Shown here in pieces: positions 34,938 through 44,472 of a DNA stretch of 64,000 nucleotides. Position numbers and translations under genes: made by a program. Each line of letters starts with the position of its first letter. The first letter of the stretch is position 1. The notes under the pieces were generated by a model. It ran no database searches. It worked only from the letters and a program-made list of their open reading frames with translations, and was not told where the DNA came from. This stretch comes from Mycolicibacter longobardus. Lineage in GTDB: Bacteria; Actinomycetota; Actinomycetes; Mycobacteriales; Mycobacteriaceae. Location: NCBI RefSeq assembly GCF_002102265.1, contig NZ_LQPG01000011.1, forward strand, positions 1-64,000. Direction: 5' to 3'.

Positions 34938-35627
34938 TCACGAAGGCGGTGGTTGCAGCCGGTTTGCCGCGTAGGCCGCGCCCTCGTCGGCGATCCCGTC
35001 GTAGGCGCCGGGGGCGTGCGCGGCGAAATTCATGCCCTCGGAGCAGACCGGGTCTTCCGGTGCACACAGCTGGATGGTCTTGGCCAGGTACGCGGGGCCG
35101 ATAGCCAGCGGCGGCTGGCCGAGGAAATTCATCGCCCGATCGTTCGGGGTGCCGAACAGCACCACGGCGGCGACGTGGTCGGCCACCTCCGGGGGCATCG
35201 GCTGTGGTACATCGATGCCGTGCACCCCGTCGGGGATGACGCTGGCGGTGGAGAAACCCATCACCGCGGCGCCCTGCGAGAAGCCGCCCAGCACCATCTT
35301 GGTCTTGGGGCACGTCGCCGCGGTGGCCTCGATGTGGGCGGTGGCGTCCCTGATGCCCTGAATGCCGGTCGGCCAGTCATTGGTGGCGGGGTAGTCGATC
35401 GCGTACACCTCCACCGAGCGGTCCGGTACCCGGGCCCTCAGAGCGTCGACGAATGCTTGCCCGGTCTCGCCGAGCCCGGCCTCCTCGCCGGTACCCCTAG
35501 CAAACAACGTCTGGACGTCCGGGCACGGCTCGGCAAAGGCGGATGGGGTCGTGATGGCGGTGCTCTGCAGCAGCCAGGTCAGGGCCAGCGCAACACCGAG
35601 AATACGAAGGAGCTGACGTGTGTTCAC
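34938..35627 (-). CDS. secreted cutinase-like esterase
   Basis: The 229-aa cutinase has a signal peptide (VNTRQLLRILGVALALTWLL...AFAEP), CPDVQTLFARGTGEEAG, nucleophile GGFSQGAAV, acid EDPVCSEGMN and His in FAAHAPGAY. GTG 35627 is chosen because it opens directly on the signal peptide; a longer frame reaches 35720. It lies 99 bp upstream of the other cutinase on the same strand. Confidence 0.87.
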   Translation of the reverse strand: MNTRQLLRILGVALALTWLLQSTAITTPSAFAEPCPDVQTLFARGTGEEAGLGETGQAFVDALRARVPDRSVEVYAIDYPATNDWPTGIQGIRDATAHIEATAATCPKTKMVLGGFSQGAAVMGFSTASVIPDGVHGIDVPQPMPPEVADHVAAVVLFGTPNDRAMNFLGQPPLAIGPAYLAKTIQLCAPEDPVCSEGMNFAAHAPGAYDGIADEGAAYAANRLQPPPS

Positions 35628-36140
35628 CGGACCATGGTGGCATACGAATCTGGTGGTGCGAAGCCGACACCCCTGGGAGAAAACGTATTTGAAAATTACC
35701 GACCGGCTGCGTAGCCACACGCTGTGTAGCCCGTAGCGGCCATCTGAGTCGTCGCTGAGATCAACTCCAACGGGCCTACGGTCGCCTCAGCGTGTTGCTC
35801 GGTGTCGATGAAGTGACCACCGGTCCGTCGTTCTGGAGCAAACTCCAAGGGCGGCCGCGACGGTGGGTGCGAGCAGCAGAATCCTCAGCCCGGTCGCCCC
35901 GAATGAGGCCGGTCAACGCTCGGGTGAGGGCGACAGACCACTTATCAATTCAACGCGGCGCGGCGCACAACGCGGTTCACCGCGCGCATGGGATTTGACG
36001 GTAAACGCTTCCGAAAGGACCGTTGCGAGTTACCCGCCGCACCAATGGCACTCGAATGCCGGGTAAACCGGACAGGCGTCGATAAAATTGCGACGACCGG
36101 TGTCTTTCTGATCGCCGGACCACACCGTGGATGGGACAGC
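35628..36140. other. gene-free stretch before the Hsp70-like gene
   Basis: No gene, RNA or repeat is evident in these 513 bp, which contain several short unconvincing open frames. A GATAAAAT word at 36081-36088, about 55 bp before the next start, could be the -10 of the Hsp70-like gene. Confidence 0.4.
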
Positions 36141-37664
36141 ATGGCGCAAGAGACAGGCCCCGCGATGGGGATGTCCGTGGGGGCGACCACTTTGGCGGCA
36201 GTTACCGCCGACCGCGCGATCACCCGACGGCCTGTGCTGACTCTGTTCCGGGATCGGCCGTCCCAGGTCGGCATGCCGTCGGAGAATTCGGCGGTCAGTT
36301 CCGAACTGCACGAACGCGGACTCGTGGTGAGCGATTTCGTGGATCGCGTCGGCAGTGACAGGCCGGTTGTGGCGGGCGACGGGTCCACCCACCGCGCGGA
36401 CCAATTGCTTGGTGACGGGCTGCATGCGCTGGCCTACGCGGTGACCGAGGGGCGTCCGATACCACCCGCGGTGGCGGTCGCCCATCCCGCCCATTGGTCG
36501 CGCGAAGCCGTCGCTGCGTTGCGCACCGCGTTGGGGCGGGTATCGGAGTGGGCGCAGCATCCGGTGACGCTGATCTCCGACACCGCAGCAGTTCTGACTG
36601 CGCTGCAAGCGAATCCGGGTCTGCCGGATCACGGCATCATCGCCGTGTGCGACTTCGGGGGCAGCGGGAGCAACATCACGCTCGTCGATGCCGGTCGCGG
36701 TTTTGAGCCGATCAGTGCCACTCGGCGCTGCACCACGTTCTCCGGGGACGTGATCGACCAGGCGCTGTTGGATCACGTGGTGGCCGATCTGGGCGGCAAC
36801 GGCGACGGGCCCCCGACGGTGGGGTCGTTGACCAGGCTGCGCAATCAGTGCCGTGACGCCAAAGAACAGCTGTCGTCGGAGACGGTGGCCGAACTGGCGG
36901 GATTCCACGGCGGCGTCTGGCTGACTCGGGCAGAACTCGACGAGGCATTGCGCCAGCCGCTCGAAGGGTTCTTCACGGCGCTGCAGAACACCTTGGACGA
37001 CAACGGAGTTGCGCCCGGTAACCTGTCGGCGATCGTCTCGGTCGGCGGCGGGGCGAATATGCCGACCGTCACGACGGGTCTGTCGCAACGCTTCGGCGTT
37101 CCCGTCATCAGCTCTCCGCGACCACAGTTGACCGCGGCCATCGGTGCCGCGCTGAGTGTTGCCGGCAATGTGGTGGCAACCCCGAAGAGGACGCCGCCAC
37201 CGGCCGAGCCGGCGGCGTTCCCCGAGGCTGCACCGCCGCCTGAACGCACACCGCCACCGGCTGCGGACGGTCCACCGAATCCGCCGCTGCAGCCATTGAT
37301 GACGCCACCGCCGCCTCGCCCGGCGCCGCCGCGGCCGCCCGCCCCACCGGAGCCCGACGAAATCGGCGGCCGGGTGGGCGTGGCGTGGTACCGGAGGCCG
37401 GTCCCGGTGGTCATCCTGGCCGCACTCGTGGCGATGGCGTTGGGCACGGTGGCTGTGCTGGTGCTGCGCCAAGCCGCCGACAACGCACCGGAATCCGGAG
37501 TACTGACGACGGTGTCGACCACCGCCTCCACACCGTCATCGACGTCCGAGGCGCCCCCGGCGTTCGCGCCCCGCCCCGAGCCCTCTCCGCCGGCCATCCC
37601 GGAGTTTCCGGAGACCCCGGTCTACCCGGTTCCGGAGGGCCCCGAGATCCCGGCCAGTCCCTAG
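36141..37664 (+). CDS. membrane-anchored Hsp70-like ATPase-domain protein
   Basis: The 507-aa protein has an actin/Hsp70-type ATPase domain (residues 1-345): MSVGATTLAAVTAD (phosphate 1), CDFGGSGSNITLVDAG (phosphate 2) and IVSVGGGANMPTVTTGL (adenosine). A 75-residue Pro-rich linker, one membrane helix (VPVVILAALVAMALGTVAVLVL) and a Pro/Thr/Ser-rich outer tail follow. There is no Hsp70 substrate-binding domain, so it is not DnaK. Related mycobacterial proteins are uncharacterised. ATG 36141 places the phosphate-1 motif right at the start; upstream in-frame ATGs give an unrelated leader. Confidence 0.8.
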   Translation: MAQETGPAMGMSVGATTLAAVTADRAITRRPVLTLFRDRPSQVGMPSENSAVSSELHERGLVVSDFVDRVGSDRPVVAGDGSTHRADQLLGDGLHALAYAVTEGRPIPPAVAVAHPAHWSREAVAALRTALGRVSEWAQHPVTLISDTAAVLTALQANPGLPDHGIIAVCDFGGSGSNITLVDAGRGFEPISATRRCTTFSGDVIDQALLDHVVADLGGNGDGPPTVGSLTRLRNQCRDAKEQLSSETVAELAGFHGGVWLTRAELDEALRQPLEGFFTALQNTLDDNGVAPGNLSAIVSVGGGANMPTVTTGLSQRFGVPVISSPRPQLTAAIGAALSVAGNVVATPKRTPPPAEPAAFPEAAPPPERTPPPAADGPPNPPLQPLMTPPPPRPAPPRPPAPPEPDEIGGRVGVAWYRRPVPVVILAALVAMALGTVAVLVLRQAADNAPESGVLTTVSTTASTPSSTSEAPPAFAPRPEPSPPAIPEFPETPVYPVPEGPEIPASP

Positions 37665-37667
37665 GCC

Positions 37668-38747
37668 CTACGCCGCGGGCTTGGCCAGCACGACCAGCGC
37701 CAGCGGAATCTGCACCTGCTGTGGGTTGCCCGCGATCCGGGCAGCGACACCGGCTTCGAGGTGGCGCACGAAATCGCCCGCCCGCGGGTCGTCGACGCCA
37801 CCGGCCAGCGCGGCTGCCAGGGTGGGGAAGATGGCGGCGCTGGTGAACGCCGCCCACTGGGCGCCGAGCGTGCCCGCGTTGCCGTCGAGCTGGTACTGGC
37901 TCCAGAACCGGTCCTCGGCGTCGAACACCTCCAGTCGCTCGATCGTCAGGGACTCGAACCGCCCGGCGGGGGCGAACGGCGCGCGAAGTTCCTTCTCACT
38001 GCGTCCGAGCACCGGGATCGTCATCCGGGCGACCTCGGCGCGGGTGAGCAGGCCCTGATCCACCTGCTCGTCGAGCACCGCGACGATCGCGTCGAGCAGG
38101 GGCTGGTAGCCGGACCGGCCGGCGGCGTCGACGGCCGCGGTCAACACCAGGAGCTTTCCGCCCGGGCTCAGTTCGCGGCCGCGGAACGCGACGAAGTCGT
38201 GCCAATCCTGCGCGGCCTGGCGCGCGTAGGCGCGCCGCGCGGCGGTGTCGTCGCTGTGCTCGACATGGACGTGATCGTCAAATGTGGGCAGTTCTGCTCC
38301 CGCCCGGCGCAGCCACATCGTCGACCAGGAGGTCCAGCCCAGGGTGACGCTCTGCGACGGCAGGATCTGGGCGTAGAAGGACCGGCCGATCGCCGAGGGG
38401 AAGCTGGCCGCGTCCTTGCGGGCATAGCTGTCGGGATCTTCGGCCAGTGTGGTGAACAGCGCGGTGAAGTCGTTGTCGGGCAGGTCGGTGTGGGCGACCA
38501 GCACGGCGTGGTCGGGCCGGGTGCGCCGGCGAAACGCCGCGATGGCGGCGCCGATCGGCAGCAGTGAGTTGTAGCCGGTGGCCGCGCCGTAGTCGGCGAC
38601 GACGATCGGCCGCGGCGCGGGCGGCAACGGAACCGTCGCCGCCAGCTGCTCGAACACGCTGGTGGCGTGCGTCAGCCCTGCCGCCTGCAACCGCTTCGAG
38701 GGGTTTCCGGCGGGCTCGGGGCGCACGACGATGCTCGACTCCGGCAT
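37668..38747 (-). CDS. SABATH-type carboxyl methyltransferase
   Basis: The 359-aa SAM-dependent methyltransferase has the SABATH (PF03492) pattern known mainly from plant salicylate/jasmonate methyltransferases: VADYGAATGYNSL (SAM loop), HTDLPDNDFTALF, SFYAQILPSQSVTLGWTSWSTMWL (the S-S-x-x-x-x-L substrate wall) and LVLTAAVD. It would methylate a small carboxylic acid. ATG 38747 follows GGAGG with good spacing. It is convergent with the Hsp70-like gene (3 bp) and divergent from the SHOCT gene. Confidence 0.82.
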   Translation of the reverse strand: MPESSIVVRPEPAGNPSKRLQAAGLTHATSVFEQLAATVPLPPAPRPIVVADYGAATGYNSLLPIGAAIAAFRRRTRPDHAVLVAHTDLPDNDFTALFTTLAEDPDSYARKDAASFPSAIGRSFYAQILPSQSVTLGWTSWSTMWLRRAGAELPTFDDHVHVEHSDDTAARRAYARQAAQDWHDFVAFRGRELSPGGKLLVLTAAVDAAGRSGYQPLLDAIVAVLDEQVDQGLLTRAEVARMTIPVLGRSEKELRAPFAPAGRFESLTIERLEVFDAEDRFWSQYQLDGNAGTLGAQWAAFTSAAIFPTLAAALAGGVDDPRAGDFVRHLEAGVAARIAGNPQQVQIPLALVVLAKPAA

Positions 38748-38829
38748 GTACACCTCCGACCGTCGCGGCCCGCAACCGACATCACCTTTGACGGTAGCGG
38801 CATGAGCAATCCGTGGCACACTTCCGAAG

Positions 38830-39573
38830 GTGAGCGCGCAGCGGGCGATCGGACGCATTCCGGTCGTGTTGGCCGCAGGTCTCATGGCCGTCGGGGTGAT
38901 CGGTTTCGTGGCTGCGCTGATTCTCAACGTCTTCGTACTGGACCGATACGACGCCTACGGCGAGGTGCCGATCCCGGGGACGGGCACCGTGCACCTGCCG
39001 GCGGGCGAAGTGACGGTGAATCTGCACACCCGGGTCGTCTCCAGTCCGTCCGGCGGCGGGCTGCCGGTGCCTCCGCTGAGTCTGCGGGTGACGTCACCGC
39101 CCGGGGTGGCCGAGCCGGAGTTCGAGGAAAGCGTCGGGATGACCACCACGGTCAACAACGACTCACGGCGGCGGCTGTGGCGGATGCGGGTGGAGACGGC
39201 CGGCGACTACCAGATCACCACCGACGGGCAGGTCGGCGCGTACATCGCACCGCACCTGGCCTTCGGGCGGCCCGCCGGCCACTGGTCGTTGGTCGCGCTG
39301 TTCCCGGTGGTGTTCGGGGTCGGTCTGGTGAATTTCGTTGCGGCGCAATGGTGGGCGGCACGCCTGCGACGCCGGCCCACGAGGGCGGGCCGCACCGACG
39401 CATGGGAAATCCCCGACGACGCGCGGTACGTCCCCGACGACGCCCGCTACGTCCCCGACGGCCAGGCGCTCCGTATCCAGCAGCTCAAAACCATAACGGC
39501 CCTGCGTGATTGCGGGGCGTTGACGCAGAAGGAGTTCGCCGAAGAGAAGCGGCGCATCCTTCGCGAGCACTGA
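38830..39573 (+). CDS. membrane protein with SHOCT domain
   Basis: The 247-aa protein has two membrane helices (about residues 11-33 and 156-176). An extracytoplasmic beta-rich domain of about 120 residues lies between them. The cytoplasmic end carries the duplicated decapeptide IPDDARYVPDDARY and finishes in a SHOCT motif (LKTITALRDCGALTQKEFAEEKRRIL). SHOCT domains mediate oligomerisation. Function unknown. GTG 38830 is the start. Confidence 0.75.
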   Translation: MSAQRAIGRIPVVLAAGLMAVGVIGFVAALILNVFVLDRYDAYGEVPIPGTGTVHLPAGEVTVNLHTRVVSSPSGGGLPVPPLSLRVTSPPGVAEPEFEESVGMTTTVNNDSRRRLWRMRVETAGDYQITTDGQVGAYIAPHLAFGRPAGHWSLVALFPVVFGVGLVNFVAAQWWAARLRRRPTRAGRTDAWEIPDDARYVPDDARYVPDGQALRIQQLKTITALRDCGALTQKEFAEEKRRILREH

Positions 39574-39583
39574 CTGGTCAGTG
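39568..39583. repeat. perfect 16-bp inverted repeat at the SHOCT gene stop
   Basis: CACTGAC (39568-39574) and GTCAGTG (39577-39583) flank TG and overlap the stop codon of the SHOCT gene and the start of the 59-bp repeat array. It may act as a weak terminator or as the boundary of the array. Confidence 0.5.
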
Positions 39584-39762
39584 GCCGCGCTGGATTGGCC
39601 ACTTCCTCTTCGCCGCTCGTTCCTCGCGATGCATCGTCAGTGGCCGGCCTGGATGGGCCGCTTCCTCCGCACGCTCGTTCCTCGCGATGCATCGTCAGTG
39701 GCCGGCCTGGATGGGCCGCTTCCTCCGCACCGCTCGTTCCTCGCGATGCATCGTCAGTGGCC
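39577..39762. repeat. 59-bp tandem repeat, three units plus a partial fourth
   Basis: GTCAGTGGCC recurs at 39577, 39636, 39694 and 39753, giving unit lengths of 59, 58 and 59 bp. Each unit carries GGATNGGCC, CTTCCTC and GCTCGTTCCTCGCGATGCATC. Units 2 and 3 are nearly identical; unit 1 has drifted. The array lies exactly between two convergent genes, and its first and last copies touch both stop codons. Copy-number variation between strains is likely. Confidence 0.88.
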
Positions 39763-40386
39763 GCGGGCCACCCATTCGTCGTAGTGAACCAGTTCGTCAC
39801 CGATGCGGGTGCTGTCACCGTGCCCGGTGTAGACGACGGTGTCGGCTGGCAGTTTGCCGAGCCGCTCGGAGATCGACGCCAGGATCGTCGGGAAGTCCGA
39901 GAACGAACGTCCCGTCGCACCCGGACCGCCGCAGAACAGGGTGTCGCCGCTGAACACCGCGCCCAAGTCCGGTGCGTGCCAGCACACCGAACCCGGTGAG
40001 TGACCCGGCGTGTGCAGCGCCCGCAGTTCCAGCCCTCCGACGGCGAGGGTGTCACCGTCGCCGACCGCGCGAAAGTCGCTGTCCGGATGCGTCATCTGCC
40101 ACAACATGTCATCGCCGGGATGCAGCAGTACCGGCGCGTCGAGCCGTTTGCCCAACTCGGGTGCGACGGTGATGTGGTCGTTGTGGCCGTGCGTGCAGAC
40201 CACGGCCACCACATTGCGCCCGCCGACGGCGTCGATGATCGGGGTCGCGTCGTGGGCGGCGTCGAAGACCACCACATCCGAGTCGTCGCCGACGATCCAG
40301 ATGTTGTTGTCGACTTCCCAACTGCCACCGTCTAGTTCGAAGGTCCCGTGGGTGACCACCCGCTGGATCGCGTCGCCGGCGGTCAT
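39754..40386 (-). CDS. metallo-beta-lactamase-fold hydrolase next to mscR
   Basis: The 210-aa MBL-fold (glyoxalase II-like) enzyme has CTHGHNDH for two metals, [16 protein letters not shown] and GHGD. It overlaps mscR by four bases, the same arrangement as Rv2259-Rv2260 in M. tuberculosis. It may hydrolyse the mycothiol thioester made by MscR during formaldehyde or nitrosothiol detoxification; that role is inference. Its last codons and stop are supplied by the final copy of the 59-bp repeat. Confidence 0.88.
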   Translation of the reverse strand: MTAGDAIQRVVTHGTFELDGGSWEVDNNIWIVGDDSDVVVFDAAHDATPIIDAVGGRNVVAVVCTHGHNDHITVAPELGKRLDAPVLLHPGDDMLWQMTHPDSDFRAVGDGDTLAVGGLELRALHTPGHSPGSVCWHAPDLGAVFSGDTLFCGGPGATGRSFSDFPTILASISERLGKLPADTVVYTGHGDSTRIGDELVHYDEWVARGH

Positions 40387-41468
40387 AGCACCACGACCGA
40401 CCGCAGCACCTCGCCGTCGTGCATGCGATGGAAGGCCTTCTCGACGTCGTCCAGCCCGATGCGCTCGGAGACGAACTTCTCCAGCGGAAGCCGGCCCTGC
40501 AGATACAGGCTGATCAGGGTGGGGAAGTCGCGTTCGGGCAGGCAGTCGCCGTACCAGGACGACTTCAGCGAACCGCCGCGGGAGAAGAAGTCGATCAGCG
40601 GCATCTCCAGGCGCATGTCCGGGGTCGGAACTCCCACCAGCACAACGGTTCCGGCCAGGTCGCGGGCGTAGAATGCCTGCTTCCAGGTCTCCGGGCGGCC
40701 CACGGCGTCGATCACCACGTCGGCGCCGAAGCCGTCGGTGAGATCTTGGATGGTCTCGACCGGGTCGAGCTCGCGGGCGTTGATGGTGTGAGTGGCGCCG
40801 AAGTCTCGGGCCCAGTTCAGCTTGGTGTTGTCGGTATCGACCGCGATGATGCGCCTGGCGCCCACCAAAGCGGCACCGGCGATCGCCGCGTCACCCACAC
40901 CGCCGCACCCGATCACCGCGACGGTGTCATCACGGGTGACGCCACCGGTGTTGATCGCCGCACCCAGACCGGCCATCACCCCGCAGCCCAGCAGTCCGGC
41001 TACCGCGGGATCGGCGGTCGGATCGACCTTGGTGCACTGGCCTTCGTGGACCAGGGTCTTGTCGGCGAACGCTCCGATGCCCAGCGCGGGAGTGAGCTCG
41101 GTGCCGTCGGTCAACGTCATCGGCACCGAGGCGTTGAAGGTGTCGAAGCACAGGTGCGGGCGTCCGCGCTTGCAGGCCCGGCACTGGCCGCACACCGCAC
41201 GCCAGTTCAGGATCACGAAGTCCCCGGGTTCGACCGCGGTCACCGCGGATCCCACCGTCTCGACGGTGCCGGCCGCCTCGTGGCCCAGCAGGAACGGGTA
41301 GCTGTCGTTGATGCCGCCGTCCCGGTAGGTCAGGTCGGTGTGGCACACCCCGCAGGCGGTGACGGCGACGACGACGTCGTGCGCGCCGGGGTCGGGGATG
41401 ACGATGTCGGTCAGCTCGACCGGTTTGCCCTTCTCACGGGAGATCACGCCGCGCACTGTCTGACTCAT
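40383..41468 (-). CDS. mscR: mycothiol-dependent nitrosothiol reductase / formaldehyde dehydrogenase
   Basis: The 361-aa zinc-dependent class III-like alcohol dehydrogenase equals the M. tuberculosis MscR length. Catalytic zinc ligands are in CGVCHTD and GHEAAG; four structural Cys are in [15 protein letters not shown]; the NAD motif is [13 protein letters not shown]. The enzyme reduces S-nitrosomycothiol and oxidises S-hydroxymethyl-mycothiol. ATG 41468 is chosen. The MBL-fold partner overlaps downstream. Confidence 0.92.
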   Translation of the reverse strand: MSQTVRGVISREKGKPVELTDIVIPDPGAHDVVVAVTACGVCHTDLTYRDGGINDSYPFLLGHEAAGTVETVGSAVTAVEPGDFVILNWRAVCGQCRACKRGRPHLCFDTFNASVPMTLTDGTELTPALGIGAFADKTLVHEGQCTKVDPTADPAVAGLLGCGVMAGLGAAINTGGVTRDDTVAVIGCGGVGDAAIAGAALVGARRIIAVDTDNTKLNWARDFGATHTINARELDPVETIQDLTDGFGADVVIDAVGRPETWKQAFYARDLAGTVVLVGVPTPDMRLEMPLIDFFSRGGSLKSSWYGDCLPERDFPTLISLYLQGRLPLEKFVSERIGLDDVEKAFHRMHDGEVLRSVVVL

Positions 41469-41478
41469 GCGCTCAACC

Positions 41479-43263
41479 CTATGTTCCCGGTGCGGAGGCG
41501 TGCGCGGCGACTGCCGGAGTGCGGGTGTCGGCACGCAGGAAGCTTCCGGTGCGTTGCGACCCGAGGACGTCGGTGGGCTGCCCGTCGAGGACGACGGCGC
41601 GCCCCGAGATGAAGACAGCGGTGACGGCGTCGTCGTTGCGGTTCACCATGCGTGACATTCCGCCGTACTGGGCGAAGGGTTCCTCGACATAGGCGTCCAA
41701 GGCGGCGTCGAGGTGGTCGGGGTCGAGCACCAGGATGTCGGCGCGGTCACCGACCCGCAGGTGCCCGGCGTCGATCCGATACCAGTCGGCCAGTTCGCCG
41801 GTCAGCCGGTGCACCGCCTGCTCGACCGAGAGGAACGCCTCACCGGCCCGCTGGGCGTCGACGACGTGGCGCAGCAGCCGCAGGCCCATGTTGTAGAACG
41901 CCATGTTGCGCAGGTGCGCGCCCGCGTCCGAAAAGCCCATCTGGATGCCCGGTTCCTGGGCGATCTTCTTGAGCACGTCGGGCCGGTGGTTGGAGATCGT
42001 GGTGCGCCAGCGCAGCGCGCTGCCGTGTTCGAGCACCAGGTCGAGGAACGCGTCGACGGGATGCACGCCGCCGCGGTCGACCCCGACCTGCCCGAAGGAC
42101 TTCCCGATCACCGACTCATCGGGGCAGTCGACGATCTCGGCGTCGAAGAAGTCGCGGTGCCAGACCCGCGGGCCATACTTGTTTCCGTAGTCCTTGCGGA
42201 AGCGCCGCCGGTAGCTTTCGTCGCGCATCAACTCGTCACGTTCCACCGACTCCTTGAGGTGCAGCGCCTCCGCGCCCGAGCCGAACTCTTCGAAGATCAC
42301 CAGGTCGATGCCGTCGGCGTACACCTCGAACGGCACCGGCAGGTGCTGCCAGCGGAAATCGCCGCCCAGCTTGTTCAACATGCGCGACGCGCGCGACATC
42401 GCCGGAATCGCCAGCGGATTGCTCTTGACGTCGGCAGCGGCCAGCAGGCTGGTCTTGAGTGGCCGGCGGAAGATCCCCAGGGCCTGGGCCAGCTGGGACA
42501 CCACGTCGAACGGATTCTTGACGTCCGGGCCGGCCTGCAGAATCCGTCCGCTGCGGCGCAGTTTCGACTTCAGCCGGCGCAGTTCTTTCGGTTTGGCGTA
42601 CGTCGACGGCAAGGTGCGCGAGCGGCAGGTGTCACCGTCGATCTTGTCGAAAAGCAGCTGCTGGGAAGACATTCCGACGAACCCCGCCTGCAGTGCCTCG
42701 TCGAGCATCTGTTCCATCCGGGCCTGCTCGGCCGCGGTGGGGCGGACGTCGGCGCGGGTGGCGCGATCCAGTCCCATGGTGGCGGTGCGCATGTCCGAAT
42801 GTCCGATGAGCGCAGTGACATTCGGACCGAGCGGCAGCCGCTCGAGGCTGGCGATGTAGTCCGCACAGCTCGACCAGGTCTTGAACCGATCGATGGTGTC
42901 GACCACGTACTGGCGCGGGATGGCCTCCACCCGCCCGAACAGGTCGCCGGCATCCTGGCCGTCGACGTGGATGGTGGACAGTGAGCAGGATCCCACCAGC
43001 ACCGTCGTCACGCCGTGCCGGACCGACTCCGACAGCGACGGGGCGGCGAGCACCTCGACGTCGTAGTGGGTGTGGATGTCGACCAGCCCGGGCAGCACCC
43101 ACTTGCCGGCCGCGTCGATCACCTGGCCGCAGCCGGTCTCATCGAGCGGTTCGGTGGTGATGGCGGCGATGTGCCCGTCGCGGATGCCGATGTTGCGGAT
43201 CGCCGACGGCGCGCCGGTGCCGTCGAACCACCGGCCGTCACGGATCACGGTGTCAAAGCTCAC
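41479..43263 (-). CDS. D-aminoacylase / amidohydrolase-3 family protein
   Basis: The 594-aa metal-dependent amidohydrolase has DIHTHYDVE (metal His pair) after the N-terminal beta-sandwich, GHSDMR in the barrel, GFSDAGAH (metal Asp) and the C-terminal ADILVLDPD sandwich strand. It resembles the N-acyl-D-amino-acid deacylases common in mycobacteria. GTG 43263 follows AAAGGGA. It is divergent from an AraC regulator, which likely controls it, and 10 bp upstream of mscR on the same strand, so read-through is possible. Confidence 0.88.
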   Translation of the reverse strand: MSFDTVIRDGRWFDGTGAPSAIRNIGIRDGHIAAITTEPLDETGCGQVIDAAGKWVLPGLVDIHTHYDVEVLAAPSLSESVRHGVTTVLVGSCSLSTIHVDGQDAGDLFGRVEAIPRQYVVDTIDRFKTWSSCADYIASLERLPLGPNVTALIGHSDMRTATMGLDRATRADVRPTAAEQARMEQMLDEALQAGFVGMSSQQLLFDKIDGDTCRSRTLPSTYAKPKELRRLKSKLRRSGRILQAGPDVKNPFDVVSQLAQALGIFRRPLKTSLLAAADVKSNPLAIPAMSRASRMLNKLGGDFRWQHLPVPFEVYADGIDLVIFEEFGSGAEALHLKESVERDELMRDESYRRRFRKDYGNKYGPRVWHRDFFDAEIVDCPDESVIGKSFGQVGVDRGGVHPVDAFLDLVLEHGSALRWRTTISNHRPDVLKKIAQEPGIQMGFSDAGAHLRNMAFYNMGLRLLRHVVDAQRAGEAFLSVEQAVHRLTGELADWYRIDAGHLRVGDRADILVLDPDHLDAALDAYVEEPFAQYGGMSRMVNRNDDAVTAVFISGRAVVLDGQPTDVLGSQRTGSFLRADTRTPAVAAHASAPGT

Positions 43264-43329
43264 GGGTGTCCCTTTCCGCTGGATGCCGTTCCCAGCATGG
43301 TCCGCGACACCCGCTGAAGTCTTGACATC

Positions 43330-43359
43330 TGAGGACATTTCTTTGATATTTGCGGACAT
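43330..43359. promoter_or_regulatory. direct repeat, candidate AraC binding site
   Basis: TGAGGACAT (43330-43338) and TGCGGACAT (43351-43359) are directly repeated 21 bp apart, two helical turns. That is the layout AraC-type proteins bind. They lie between the divergent amidohydrolase and AraC starts. Confidence 0.45.
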
Positions 43360-44401
43360 GTCGGTGGTGCGCGGCACTGCGCTGTCCGGTTATCCGGAGC
43401 TGGTCACCGAGCTCGGCGGTGATCCGGCGGCGTTGCTGGCGGCGGCCGGGGTGCCCGCCGGAGCGGTCGGGACCCATGAGGTGTTCGTGCCCTACCGCGC
43501 GGTGATCCTGGCCGTGGAGACGGCAGCGGGTGCGACCGCCTGTCCGGACTTCGGGCGACGGCTGGCGCTGCGTCAAGACATCGGCAACTTCGGCCCGCTC
43601 GGGGTGGCCGCGCGCACCGCGGCCACCGTCGGCGGCGGGTTCGCGATCGTGGAGCGGTTCCTATCCGCTTACAGCCCGGCGATCTCGGCGCGCATCACCC
43701 CGGGCGCCAACAGCGACGAGTCGTTCTACGCGTTCGAGGTGCTCATCGAGCGGTCCCCACCGCACCCGCAGACCACCGAACTGTCCCTGGGGGTTTCGCT
43801 GGGGATCATGCGGATGATGTTCGACGCCCCGTACGCGCCGCTGTCGGTGCATCTGCCACACGAGCCGCTCACCCCGGTGCGTGATTATCTGGCCTACTTC
43901 GGCTGCCGGCCCTATTTCGCGCAACCGATCGCCGGGTTCACGTTCCGTTCCGCCGATCTGGATCGCCCGCTGCACCGCGACGACCATGCCCACCAGGCCA
44001 TGGTGCGTTATCTGAGCGCTATCACCGCGGAGTCGCCGGGCGTCGCGGCATCGGTGCGCGTCATGGCTCGCCAGCTGCTGCCCACCGGCACGGTGAGCCT
44101 GGAGCTGATCGCCGGCGAGCTCGGCCTGCATCCCAAAGCGCTGCATCGGCGGCTGGCCGCGGAGGAGACCACGTTCGCCGCGCTGGTCGACGGAGTTCGC
44201 CGTGACACCGCCGACCGCTATCTGCGTGACACCGACATCAGCCTCTCGCACCTGACCCGTGAACTCGGCTACGCCGAGCAGAGCGTGCTCAGCCGGTCTT
44301 GTCAGCGATGGTTCGGTTGCAGTGCGAGCAGCCGTCGCAAGGCGGTCCGCGCCGCGACCGGTTTCGCCGGAAGGTCTGGTGATCTGAAATCGTTCTTGTA
44401 G
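43358..44401 (+). CDS. AraC-family regulator with Arabinose_bd-type N-terminus
   Basis: The 347-aa regulator has an N-terminal PF12625-like ligand domain and a C-terminal AraC double helix-turn-helix (TVSLELIAGELGLHPKALHRRL and TDISLSHLTRELGYAEQSVLSRSCQRWFG). It is of the VirS/OruR type. ATG 43358 is chosen; a far longer open frame to 43070 overlaps the amidohydrolase. The divergent amidohydrolase is the likely target. Confidence 0.9.
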   Translation: MSVVRGTALSGYPELVTELGGDPAALLAAAGVPAGAVGTHEVFVPYRAVILAVETAAGATACPDFGRRLALRQDIGNFGPLGVAARTAATVGGGFAIVERFLSAYSPAISARITPGANSDESFYAFEVLIERSPPHPQTTELSLGVSLGIMRMMFDAPYAPLSVHLPHEPLTPVRDYLAYFGCRPYFAQPIAGFTFRSADLDRPLHRDDHAHQAMVRYLSAITAESPGVAASVRVMARQLLPTGTVSLELIAGELGLHPKALHRRLAAEETTFAALVDGVRRDTADRYLRDTDISLSHLTRELGYAEQSVLSRSCQRWFGCSASSRRKAVRAATGFAGRSGDLKSFL

Positions 44402-44472
44402 GCCACCGCGTTCGTGGTTTCCTGTTCCAAGAAATCGACTCTGTGCAGATTGCGCGTCGTTCGGGAGATGTC

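Noticed and set aside
39577..39762. 59-bp repeats as a CRISPR array or coding repeat
   Set aside because: Units are contiguous with no spacers. The frames through them (HRQWPAWMGRFL-type) have no start context and the array sits between gene stops.
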